Shown here one piece after another: positions 48,331 through 56,590 of a DNA stretch of 64,000 nucleotides. The stretch comes from Pseudomonas putida (GTDB taxonomy: Bacteria > Pseudomonadota > Gammaproteobacteria > Pseudomonadales > Pseudomonadaceae), in the NCBI RefSeq assembly GCF_004357765.1, contig NZ_SMTE01000006.1:278911-342910 (forward strand). The letters run 5' to 3'. Numbering within the stretch: the first letter of the stretch is position 1; every line of letters starts with the position of its first letter. Under the pieces are notes generated by a model, which made no database searches, was not told the origin of the DNA, and saw only the letters and a program-made list of their open reading frames with translations. The position numbers and the translations under genes are program-made.

Positions 48331-50592
48331 TTAATCCTTCAACCGGTTGCGAGCCCGCGCGCGCAGGCTCAGGTACAGCAACACGCTGGCCAGTGCCACG
48401 CCCGCGGCAGTGAGCACCAAGGTGCCGCCCAGGTGGCGCGACAACCACCACTGCAGGTAACGGAAGGCGCCGAGGTCACCGACGTAGTACTGATCGTCAG
48501 CCACCAGCGAGTTGACGCGGGTGCCATTGACCACCGCCAGGCTGCCCTGGATGGCATTGTCTTCGTCCTGCGCCGCAGCCATCGCTGCCGTGACTTCGCC
48601 CAGGCCCTGCGGGCTGCTGCCGGCGATGATCACCACGCTGCGGCCACTGTCCAGAGGCGATTCGAAACCGGTCAGGTAGTTGTCGACGGCACCTGCGCCC
48701 AGGGCCACGCTGCTGTTCGAGCGGCGCTGGTCGATGCGGTCGTCGCCGCTGACCCAGTCACGCATGCGATAGGCCAGGTCGGACAACTGGAAGTGCGATG
48801 GACCGCCGAGGCTGGCCGGCAGGTGCTCGGCCCAGCGCTGCAGCAGCGGCTGGTTGCCTCCCGAGGCGAACACCAGCAGGTCCTTGCCGCGCAACACGGC
48901 GTCATCGCCGGCCTGCACTACGCTGACCGCGGTGGCGGGCAAGCCGGTGGAGTCGCCGAAGTGCCCGAGCACATCGAGCAGTGCCGACACCTCAGCAGCG
49001 CCATAGCCGTCGGGCATGACCACCGCTGTCTCGGACAGATCGGCCATGCGCGTGAACGGGAAGCCGCTGTCACGGAATACGCCGAGATTGGGCAGGGCGA
49101 TGAAGTGACGGTAGCCGCTCAGGTCGAGCGTCGAGGTGGGTTCGATGGTGCCGCGCATGTTGTCGATGATGATGTCGCGGCATTCGCCTTGCTTGATGTA
49201 GTCGTACATGAAGCGCAACTGCAGCGACGACTGTAGCGGGAAGCTGGCCAGCGGAATGGTCAGGTGGGCATCGCGCAGCAGGCTCTCGTCCTGTTTCAGG
49301 CGCGCCATCAGGGTCTGATCGTCCTTCAGGCGCTCTTGCGAGGGCAACGGCAACGACTTGAGGAACTTGCCGCTGATACTGACCAGCAGTGACGAATTGC
49401 TCGACACCGGTTGCGGCGTGTAGCGGTACTTCAGGTGCAGCGGCACACCAGGTTCACGCCAGGTGAACAGGTCCGGCGGCAAGCGCATCGGCAGGTTGAT
49501 GGTGCCTGGGTCATAGCCGGCCACGCTCAAGCGTTTGGCTTCGGTCAACTCGCCGAGCTGCACAGGGCGATCACTGGGCAGCCAGTTGGGCGCGTCATAG
49601 GGTTTGCGTGGTTGCAACTGACTGACGCCATCGATGCTCGCCAGCTCGCCTTTCATCACGCCACTGCCACTGACCAGCGCAGCAGCGGCCTGCTTGAGCT
49701 GCCCGGCGTCGTGGCCGACGATCAGCAGCAGCTTACCGTTGGGGTCGTTGGGATTGGTGAGCATACGCACGCTGGGCTTGGCCGCAGGCTCGCCCTGGAC
49801 GCCAGCCACGGACTGCCCCTCGGTCAGCAGCACCACGGCGTTGCCTTGGGCCGGCAGCTCACTGAACAGCACCGGGAAGTGCGCGCCGCGATAGCTGGCC
49901 TGGGCACCGAACCAGGACGCCACCGCGCCAGCGGCCTCCAGCTGGGCGTTGCCCGGTGTTTCGGCAAACACGAAGGGCAGCTCCAGACGCTGGGCATCGC
50001 GGCGATCGAAGAACGGCGAGGGCAGCAGGGCCAGGTCGTTGGGCAGGGTCAGCGGCGCCAACTGCAGTTGCAGTTCGCTGCCGTTGCTGACCTTGGCCCA
50101 CAGACTGGAGTGCTGGGGATCCTCGCACTGCATGGTGTAGTGGCCGATCAACTGCAAGGTGAGGCGGTTGAAGTCGGTGATCAGGTGTGGCGGGATTTCC
50201 ACCACCTGTTTTTGCGGGCTGCCAGCGGTTTCCTTGGGCAGCGCGATGCTTGCTGCGACCTGGTCGTTGACCAGCACGTTGAGCTGCGACATCTCGGGAA
50301 GCAGCGCAGGCGAATAGCTGTATTCCAGGTTCAGTCGAGCCGCAGTCACCACCCGGTCGGCGCGCACGTCGAAGTTGACGCTGTCGCTGCCCTCGATGCC
50401 CCGCAGGTTCAAGGTGTAGCCCGCCCCCAGCTGCTTGAGGGTGGCGTTCTGCCCCGGCACGCTGGCCTCGGCGACGGACTCAGCAGCGGCCTGTTCGTCG
50501 GCACCGACGGAGCTTGCCGCGAGGCACAGCAGGGAGAACGGCAGCACGAGTGCGAGCCGGCGTGTTGGCTTGCCGATGACAGAGAGGCTCAT
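48331..50592 (-). CDS. bcsB: BcsB/WssC, cellulose synthase periplasmic subunit
   Basis: 753 aa. Signal peptide (LALVLPFSLLCLAASSVGA), two repeats of carbohydrate-binding plus flavodoxin-like domains, and one C-terminal membrane anchor (HLGGTLVLTAAGVALASVLLYLSL) that docks on BcsA. Typical segments are GSDSVNFDVRADRVVTAARLNLEYSYSPALLPE and SAWxxFPxT-like LRFMYDYIKQGECRDI. Four-base overlap with bcsA. Confidence 0.94.
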   Translation of the reverse strand: MSLSVIGKPTRRLALVLPFSLLCLAASSVGADEQAAAESVAEASVPGQNATLKQLGAGYTLNLRGIEGSDSVNFDVRADRVVTAARLNLEYSYSPALLPEMSQLNVLVNDQVAASIALPKETAGSPQKQVVEIPPHLITDFNRLTLQLIGHYTMQCEDPQHSSLWAKVSNGSELQLQLAPLTLPNDLALLPSPFFDRRDAQRLELPFVFAETPGNAQLEAAGAVASWFGAQASYRGAHFPVLFSELPAQGNAVVLLTEGQSVAGVQGEPAAKPSVRMLTNPNDPNGKLLLIVGHDAGQLKQAAAALVSGSGVMKGELASIDGVSQLQPRKPYDAPNWLPSDRPVQLGELTEAKRLSVAGYDPGTINLPMRLPPDLFTWREPGVPLHLKYRYTPQPVSSNSSLLVSISGKFLKSLPLPSQERLKDDQTLMARLKQDESLLRDAHLTIPLASFPLQSSLQLRFMYDYIKQGECRDIIIDNMRGTIEPTSTLDLSGYRHFIALPNLGVFRDSGFPFTRMADLSETAVVMPDGYGAAEVSALLDVLGHFGDSTGLPATAVSVVQAGDDAVLRGKDLLVFASGGNQPLLQRWAEHLPASLGGPSHFQLSDLAYRMRDWVSGDDRIDQRRSNSSVALGAGAVDNYLTGFESPLDSGRSVVIIAGSSPQGLGEVTAAMAAAQDEDNAIQGSLAVVNGTRVNSLVADDQYYVGDLGAFRYLQWWLSRHLGGTLVLTAAGVALASVLLYLSLRARARNRLKD

Positions 50593-52757
50593 GGATTCCT
50601 CGGAGGATGATCGCCAGGCGAGAGAGGTGAAGGACGTACCCGGTCAAGCGCCGCATCGAGGGTGGCGCGCGCCAGCTGAGCGATCCCGCGCAAGCCGATG
50701 CGTGATACCTCGCGCAGGGCCGACAGCGGTGTGTCGCTAGCCTGGCCCCAGGCGTTGGCCCAGGTGTCGGCACGGGAGAAGGTCAGTCGGGTCAGGTCGA
50801 ACTGCTGTTGCAGGTTGAGCTCGTGGAAGGTCAGCCCAAGCGCCGTGCCGCGGCTGAAGACCACCTGGGCGGGCAATACGCACTCCTGTTCGTCGAGGAA
50901 CAGCGAAACCTGCACCTGCTCGCCACGGGGGACGGAAACACCGTCGGGCAGGGTCAGCCCCACGCCGCGCTGGGAGAAGTCGTTGGTGGTGCAGACCACG
51001 GTCTTGCCATCAGCCAGGCCAATGGTCGCCGGCAATGTCGCGAACACCCGTGGTTCGGCGCGGATCTGCCGGGTTTCACTGGCCACGGCGACGGCGGCGG
51101 CACTGATGATGATGTTGTACAGCGTCCAGCCCAGGTTGATCAGCAATGTGGTGGCGCTGGCCTCGGGGTCGAAGGCCAGCTTGTACACGCCGAGCGCCGC
51201 ACCCAGCAGGTTCAGGGTCAGCACCACGATATAGGGTCGCGCCAGCTTCCAGTCGAAGTAGCCTTTCTCGATCATGCCGCCCTTGGCCGTGACGTTGAAA
51301 CCGCCAGCCTTGGGGTTGATCATCGCCATCAATACCGGGCGCATGATGTACCAGGCCAGCACGGTCTCGTAGACCTCGTTCCAGAACGAATGGCGGAAAC
51401 GGCCCTGGATAGTCGAGTTGGTGACGCTGGCGATGAGGATGTGCGGCAACGCGTAGGCCATGATCAGCAGCGCAGGCGCCTGGAATACCTGGGCCTCGAA
51501 CAGCAGGTAGGCCAGCGGCGCGGTGAGGAACACGATGCGCGGCAGGCCATAGAAGAAGTGCAGCATGGCGTTGAGGTAGCACAAGCGCTGCCCCAGGTTG
51601 AGACCCTTGCCCAGCAATGGGTTGTCGGTACGGAAAATCTGGGCCATGCCCCGTGCCCAGCGGATACGCTGGCCGATATGCCCGGACAGGCTCTCGGTAG
51701 CCAGGCCCGCTGCCTGCGGCAGTGGCAGGTAGGCGGTGTTGTAGCCACGGCGGTTGAGCTTGAGCGCGGTGTGGGCGTCCTCGGTCACGGTCTCGACGGC
51801 GATGCCACCAATCTCCTCCAGTGGCTTGCGCCGAATCACTGCGCAGGAACCGCAGAAGAAGGTGGCATTCCACAGGTCGTTGCCATCCTGGATCAGGCCA
51901 TAGAACAGCTCGCCTTCGTTGGGCACGCTGCGGAAGGTTTCGAGGTTCTTCTCGAACGGGTCGGGCGAGAAGAAATAATGCGGAGTCTGCAACAGCGCCA
52001 GCTTCGGGTCCTTGAGGAACCATCCCATGCACACCTGCAGGAACGAGCGGGTCGGCACATGGTCGGCGTCGAACATGGCGATGTATTCGCCGTGGGTGTG
52101 ACGCAGGGCGTTGTTGAGGTTACCGGCCTTGGCATGAGTATTGTCGCCACGGGTAATGTAGCCGATGCCCGCGGTTTCGCAGAACCGGCGGAATTCGTCA
52201 CGGCGGCCGTCATCGAGCACGTAGACATTGAGGCGGTCCCGAGGCCAGTCGATGGCCAGGGCAGCCAACGCGGTACGGCGGATGATTTCCAGCGGCTCGT
52301 TGTAGGTCGGGATGAACACGTCGACGCTCGGCCACTGCGCACTGTCGGCGGGCAGCGGATGGGGCTTGCGCTGCAGCGGCCAGGCGGTCTGCACGTAGCC
52401 AAGCAGCAGCACCAGCAGGGCATAGAGCTCGGCGGCGACCAGACCATAGCCGAAGAACATGTCCAGCGGACTCTCGAAACCCAGGGAGGACGTCAGCCGC
52501 CAGTACAAGTAGCGCAGCGAGGCGATCACCGACATCACGGTCATGGCCAGCACCGCCAGTCGGCTGCCACGGCGGCGCAGCAACAGTGTGCCGCCAAGGC
52601 AGGCAGCGCAGAACAACATCTGCTCTTCAAGCTCGAATGGCACGGTGACCACGACCATCAGCATGATCAGCGCGGCTACACCGAGCAACAGGTCCCAGGC
52701 TTTGTGCGCACGCCAGCCCTCACCTGCCTTGAGCAGGTTTGTCCTGGGCTGATTCAT
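50589..52757 (-). CDS. bcsA: BcsA/WssB, cellulose synthase catalytic subunit with PilZ domain
   Basis: 722 aa. Membrane helices flank a GT2 domain with VFIPTYNEP, DDGRRDEF, the DxD in MFDADHVP, catalytic TEDAHT and the product-tunnel QRIRW. The C-terminal PilZ domain has RAEPR (RxxxR) and NDFSQRG (D/NxSxxG), the c-di-GMP binding motifs. It polymerises UDP-glucose to beta-1,4-glucan and is switched on by c-di-GMP. Overlaps wssA by four bases. Confidence 0.96.
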   Translation of the reverse strand: MNQPRTNLLKAGEGWRAHKAWDLLLGVAALIMLMVVVTVPFELEEQMLFCAACLGGTLLLRRRGSRLAVLAMTVMSVIASLRYLYWRLTSSLGFESPLDMFFGYGLVAAELYALLVLLLGYVQTAWPLQRKPHPLPADSAQWPSVDVFIPTYNEPLEIIRRTALAALAIDWPRDRLNVYVLDDGRRDEFRRFCETAGIGYITRGDNTHAKAGNLNNALRHTHGEYIAMFDADHVPTRSFLQVCMGWFLKDPKLALLQTPHYFFSPDPFEKNLETFRSVPNEGELFYGLIQDGNDLWNATFFCGSCAVIRRKPLEEIGGIAVETVTEDAHTALKLNRRGYNTAYLPLPQAAGLATESLSGHIGQRIRWARGMAQIFRTDNPLLGKGLNLGQRLCYLNAMLHFFYGLPRIVFLTAPLAYLLFEAQVFQAPALLIMAYALPHILIASVTNSTIQGRFRHSFWNEVYETVLAWYIMRPVLMAMINPKAGGFNVTAKGGMIEKGYFDWKLARPYIVVLTLNLLGAALGVYKLAFDPEASATTLLINLGWTLYNIIISAAAVAVASETRQIRAEPRVFATLPATIGLADGKTVVCTTNDFSQRGVGLTLPDGVSVPRGEQVQVSLFLDEQECVLPAQVVFSRGTALGLTFHELNLQQQFDLTRLTFSRADTWANAWGQASDTPLSALREVSRIGLRGIAQLARATLDAALDRVRPSPLSPGDHPPRNP

Positions 52758-53896
52758 TGTGCGGCTGCAGTGGCGACTGCCAACCGCCCGATCAACGCTT
52801 GCGCGCAGTCGAGAATGTCGTGGCAGCCGCGACCGTTGGGGTCGTAGCCCAGCACGTTGCGGTTATAGGCGAGCGCTTCGCTGATCGACTGGTCGCGGTG
52901 AACGATGCCGATCAAACGTTTGCCTAGCAGGCCGCGCAAAATCTGCGTGATGTCTTTGTTCAACTGGCGCGAATAGTCGACCTGATTGATGACATACGCA
53001 GCGCCGGTGAAGTCGTCGCGACCTTGGGTGTAGGCGGTGATCAACTTGTCGATCTGTGGCAGCGATGTGTACGACGCCGGATCCGCGAGGCTGACGACCA
53101 TGGCCAGATTGGCAACCGACAGGGCCTGGCGCAGGTAGACCGAGGGCCCTGGTGGCGTATCGATGACCACGATGGCGCCATTGGCGATCTCCATCTCGGC
53201 CAGGTGGCGCGCCAACCACAGTGGATCATGTTGCAGGTTATGTTCGAACGCCGGACGCTGTTGTTCGTCGATAAGGCCATGGGCCACTACCAGCACGCCC
53301 TCCTCGCTGACCCGCCCCATGCTCTGCCACGGCTGGCCGGCCTGGACGACGCCGGCATCTTCCAGGACATTGGCCTGGGCATCGGCGGGCGTGAAGTGGT
53401 GATGCAGGGCATTCTGCGGGTCGAGATCGACGGCAACCACCTGGCGTCCGCTGCGGCGCAGCGCACTGGCGAGGTTGGCGGCCATGGTCGTCTTGCCAGC
53501 GCCACCTTTGGAGGACACCACCGCGATGACGCGCAGGTGAGCGAGATCGGGGCGAGCCTGGTCGATCAGCGGTGCGCTGACAGGCGTCGGGGTCGGTGCT
53601 TCGGCGAGCTTGGCCAACAGGTTGCGCAGCCCCGCGGGCGACCAGTCGGATGCCTCCGGCGCGACGTTTGCCAGGGTTTGCGGTACGCCAGCAGGTACTT
53701 CGGCCTGCGCGGGTGTAACCACCGGCGCGGCGCTCGATGCACTCACTGGGGATACGACAGGCGCAGGAGAGCCGGACAGCAATGGCCAGCGCCCGGAGGC
53801 TCCGCGTCCAGTGTCATCACGTGTGAACTCCTGATACTGCTCGGGTTGACCGCCAAACTGCTTGAACAAACTACGAATATCGTTCGAGGCACTCAT
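52754..53896 (-). CDS. bcsQ: WssA/BcsQ, ParA-type ATPase with BcsR-like N-terminus
   Basis: 380 aa. The C-terminal 260 residues are a MinD/ParA ATPase with deviant Walker A KGGAGKTT (130-137), AVDLDPQNAL and Walker B VVIDTPPG, as in BcsQ, which places or activates the cellulose machine. Residues 1-42 (NDIRSLFKQFGGQPEQYQEF, then RWPLL at 36-40) resemble the small BcsR/BcsP protein, joined by a Pro/Ala/Val-rich linker (43-115). First gene of the wss operon, with an AT-rich upstream region. Confidence 0.88.
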   Translation of the reverse strand: MSASNDIRSLFKQFGGQPEQYQEFTRDDTGRGASGRWPLLSGSPAPVVSPVSASSAAPVVTPAQAEVPAGVPQTLANVAPEASDWSPAGLRNLLAKLAEAPTPTPVSAPLIDQARPDLAHLRVIAVVSSKGGAGKTTMAANLASALRRSGRQVVAVDLDPQNALHHHFTPADAQANVLEDAGVVQAGQPWQSMGRVSEEGVLVVAHGLIDEQQRPAFEHNLQHDPLWLARHLAEMEIANGAIVVIDTPPGPSVYLRQALSVANLAMVVSLADPASYTSLPQIDKLITAYTQGRDDFTGAAYVINQVDYSRQLNKDITQILRGLLGKRLIGIVHRDQSISEALAYNRNVLGYDPNGRGCHDILDCAQALIGRLAVATAAAQ

Positions 53897-54241
53897 CTGA
53901 TACTACGCACTTAGTGATTAGTCAAAGTTCAGGCGTTCACGCGACAATTTTCTGTCAAAAAATCGTCGATTTTCGGTATGCCAAACGTGATCTGTCAATT
54001 TTACAACGCGCTTGCGCTGCGATGTCAAGGTGCCATTGCCAGGAGTTGATGGGCGGCATGTGGCAAAACGTCGCAGATCACGTTCACGGGGATCCGACCA
54101 TCAGACGCTCGAGAGGCGCCTCGGGAGTCACTTCCTAGCTGAAAAGGCAGAAAAAAACAGCACGCAGGCCCAGCCACAGGCGCGTCGGGGGAACTTTGCC
54201 TAAGCTGCCCACACGGACTCATCGTAACGAGGATGGACACC
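53897..54241. promoter_or_regulatory. Divergent regulatory region of the wss operon
   Basis: 345 bases without a gene. 53914-54010 is AT-rich compared with the surroundings. It holds a perfect dyad AAAATCG-T-CGATTTT at 53959-53973. Two GTCAA half sites lie at 53954-53958 and 53994-53998; they resemble half of the FleQ-type box, but the second halves do not match well. It must contain the promoters for wssA (minus) and the small gene at 54242 (plus). Confidence 0.5.
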
Positions 54242-54583
54242 ATGTTTTACGTGCAACGTGACGAGCAGGGGCAGTTGCTACGGGTGGAAGCTGCTCCCTA
54301 CGAAGGCTTCACGGACATCCTCGCGGCCGACCACGCGGACATTCAGGCCTGGCTTGCCGCAGATGCGGTCCAGAGCAGTCTGAAACAACTTGAGCAAAGC
54401 GACCTGGACATGATCCGTGTGCTCGAGGACCTGATCGAGGTGCTCACCACCAAGGGCGTGATCAGCATCACCGACCTGCCACCGGGAGCGCAGGCCAAAT
54501 TGCTCAGCCGCTCCACCGCGCGCAAGGCACTGGGCGGCCTGAACAACCTGATTGCGGATGAAGACGAAGATCGCTTGATCTGA
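54242..54583 (+). CDS. Conserved hypothetical small protein between wssA and lapD
   Basis: 113 aa, from ATG 54242 nine bases after GAGG (ATG 54233 is too close to it). Acidic and soluble: FYVQRDEQGQLLRVEAAPYEGFTD, a helical middle (LKQLEQSDLDMIRVLEDLIEVLTTKGVISITDLP), and an acidic tail. In Pseudomonas genomes such proteins are sometimes labelled tryptophan synthase beta-like, but no catalytic feature of TrpB is present and I do not accept that name. Convergent with lapD, 44 bases apart. Confidence 0.75.
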   Translation: MFYVQRDEQGQLLRVEAAPYEGFTDILAADHADIQAWLAADAVQSSLKQLEQSDLDMIRVLEDLIEVLTTKGVISITDLPPGAQAKLLSRSTARKALGGLNNLIADEDEDRLI

Positions 54584-54627
54584 CGATTGGGTTGCCTATG
54601 CCGACCCTATCCCAGGCAAGCCGGCCC

Positions 54628-56580
54628 CTACTCATCGGGCCAAGGCGCAGGCTCGCCCACCCAGCGCCCTTGCACGCCCTGCACGCCCATCTCCCGCAGT
54701 ACCTGCCACTCGCCCTCGGTTTCCACCCGTTCGGCGATCAGCGGCAGGTCGATACTGTGCGCGGCGCGCTGAATGGCTTCGATGAACAGCCGCTTGTGCT
54801 GTTCGTGCTCGATATTGCGCACGTGACTGCCATCGATCTTCAGATAGGCCAGGCCCAGGTGCGCCAGGTTACCGATCATGCTGAAGCGCCCACCGAAACG
54901 CTGCAGTGCCAGGCTGAAGCCCAGGTCACGCAAGTGCCGGGTGAGTTGCTCCAGCACGGGCTGCTCGGGTAGTTGTTCTTCACCGAGCTCCAGCGTCAAC
55001 CGCGACCCGAGCGCACCGTGCCGGGCCAACAGCTCGAACACCTGTTGAAGCGCTTTGGCGTCGGCCACGGTGGCGGCGGACAGGTTGAGCGCCAGCGCCT
55101 CGTCGTGCGAGCGCATGTGCGCGAGTACTTTCTCCAACATCAACAGATCCAGTCGCGGCATCCAGCCAAAGCGCTCCAACCAAGGCAGGAAGCGCCCGGC
55201 AGCCAGCGCTTCGCCGTGGTCGTCCTGGAGCCTGGAGATCACCTTGTAATGCAACACCCGAGCAGGCTCCTGGCTATCCGCCACCGGCTGGAAGAACAGC
55301 GCAAAGCGCCCTTGGATCAACGCCTGGTCAAGACGTTGGTGCCACGCGTGGCGGCTGTCGACCCGCTCGGCAACCGCACCTTGCTGCAGGCATACCCAGG
55401 TCGGCCGACCCTGGCTCTCGGCCCGCGACACGGCCTCATCGGCCAGCTCCAGCAGCGCATGTGGCGAATCGCCTGGCACGTATGGGGCCAGACCGATGCT
55501 CGCGACCGGGTCGACATCGCTGGCGCCGGTCTGATGAAGGCTGCGCAGACCCGTTTCCAGTGCCTGGGCCAAGTGCACGGCCTCCTCGAATACCAAGCCT
55601 GGGGCCAGCACCGCGAACTCACCGCCGCGAATGCGGGCAATCAAGTCATCGGTATGTGCTAGACCAGTACAGGCCTGGCGCAACTGGTCCGCCACGGCCT
55701 GCAACAACTCGTCAGCACGCTGGCCACCCAGACGCGCGTTGATGCCGGCCAGGTCATGCATGCGCACGACCAGCACGTAACCGGGCCGCACCTCTTCCTG
55801 GGTGCCCAGCCTGGCGTTGAGCTGCATCTCGAAGTAGCGCCGGTTGGCAAGGCCGGTAAGGTTGTCCTGGTATGACTCGGCGCGCAGTTGTTCACTGCGT
55901 TCGGCCTGCTCGCTGAACAGCTGCTTGAGCTTCTCTACCATCTGGTTCATCGCCTGCACCACTCTTCGCAGCTCGGGCGTGCGGGGCAACTTCGACTGGC
56001 TGAGAAACTCGCGCCGGGCAATGGCTTGGGATTGCTCGACCATGTAGTCCAGTGGGCGCAACTGACGGCGCAACAACAGCGCACCGAGGGCGGCACTTAC
56101 GGCACCGCACAACAGCAGCCAGCCGAGGCTGCCCAAGGCGGCCTGCCATAGCTTGGCAAGGGCGAACATCGGATGGCTGACCACCTCGACCCGTGCAGCC
56201 TGCTGCCAACCCCGGCTGACGATGGCATCGCCGGCCGCCGGTTCCAGGCCGATCAGGCGAATGAACCAGGTCGGCACTTCACCGCTGTCAGGCTCTGCGT
56301 GCCGCTCGACCAGTACGGCGTTGGAGCCCACATCGAGAACCTTGATGCTGGAGTAGTAACCGCTGTCGAAGATTGAGCTGACCATCAACTCGACCATCGC
56401 CGGGTCGTCGATATTGGGCGTGAGCGACAAGGCCAGGGCGGTGGCGGCGTCCTGCGCATGGGAGCGCAACTGATTGACGTACTGGCTGCGAGAGGTTTCC
56501 AGGCTGACCACGAAGCTGCCCGTGAACGCGACCACCAGGAACAGACAAATAGCCAGCAGCAATTGTTTGAACAGTGACAT
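54628..56580 (-). CDS. lapD: LapD, inner-membrane c-di-GMP receptor of the Lap system
   Basis: 650 aa. Helix 1 at residues 5-27, a periplasmic PAS-like output domain (about 28-150, with the GWQQ tip), helix 2 (LGWLLLCGAVSAALGALLL), a HAMP, and degenerate GGDEF (RGGEF) and EAL (KVISRL in place of EAL; RFGGRF in place of DDFGTG) domains. This is the inactive but c-di-GMP-binding layout of LapD. When c-di-GMP binds, LapD holds LapG and protects surface adhesins. lapG lies directly upstream, 10 bases away. Confidence 0.95.
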   Translation of the reverse strand: MSLFKQLLLAICLFLVVAFTGSFVVSLETSRSQYVNQLRSHAQDAATALALSLTPNIDDPAMVELMVSSIFDSGYYSSIKVLDVGSNAVLVERHAEPDSGEVPTWFIRLIGLEPAAGDAIVSRGWQQAARVEVVSHPMFALAKLWQAALGSLGWLLLCGAVSAALGALLLRRQLRPLDYMVEQSQAIARREFLSQSKLPRTPELRRVVQAMNQMVEKLKQLFSEQAERSEQLRAESYQDNLTGLANRRYFEMQLNARLGTQEEVRPGYVLVVRMHDLAGINARLGGQRADELLQAVADQLRQACTGLAHTDDLIARIRGGEFAVLAPGLVFEEAVHLAQALETGLRSLHQTGASDVDPVASIGLAPYVPGDSPHALLELADEAVSRAESQGRPTWVCLQQGAVAERVDSRHAWHQRLDQALIQGRFALFFQPVADSQEPARVLHYKVISRLQDDHGEALAAGRFLPWLERFGWMPRLDLLMLEKVLAHMRSHDEALALNLSAATVADAKALQQVFELLARHGALGSRLTLELGEEQLPEQPVLEQLTRHLRDLGFSLALQRFGGRFSMIGNLAHLGLAYLKIDGSHVRNIEHEQHKRLFIEAIQRAAHSIDLPLIAERVETEGEWQVLREMGVQGVQGRWVGEPAPWPDE

Positions 56581-56590
56581 CGACGCTCCT

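Noticed and set aside
50808-52847. 679-codon plus-strand frame opposite bcsA
   Set aside because: Antisense shadow; bcsA motifs on the minus strand are complete.
53994-54007. FleQ box upstream of wssA
   Set aside because: Only the GTCAAT half matches; the other half (ACAAC) does not fit TTGAC well enough to call.
54233-54583. Tryptophan synthase beta-like name for the small protein
   Set aside because: Too short and without PLP lysine or any TrpB signature.
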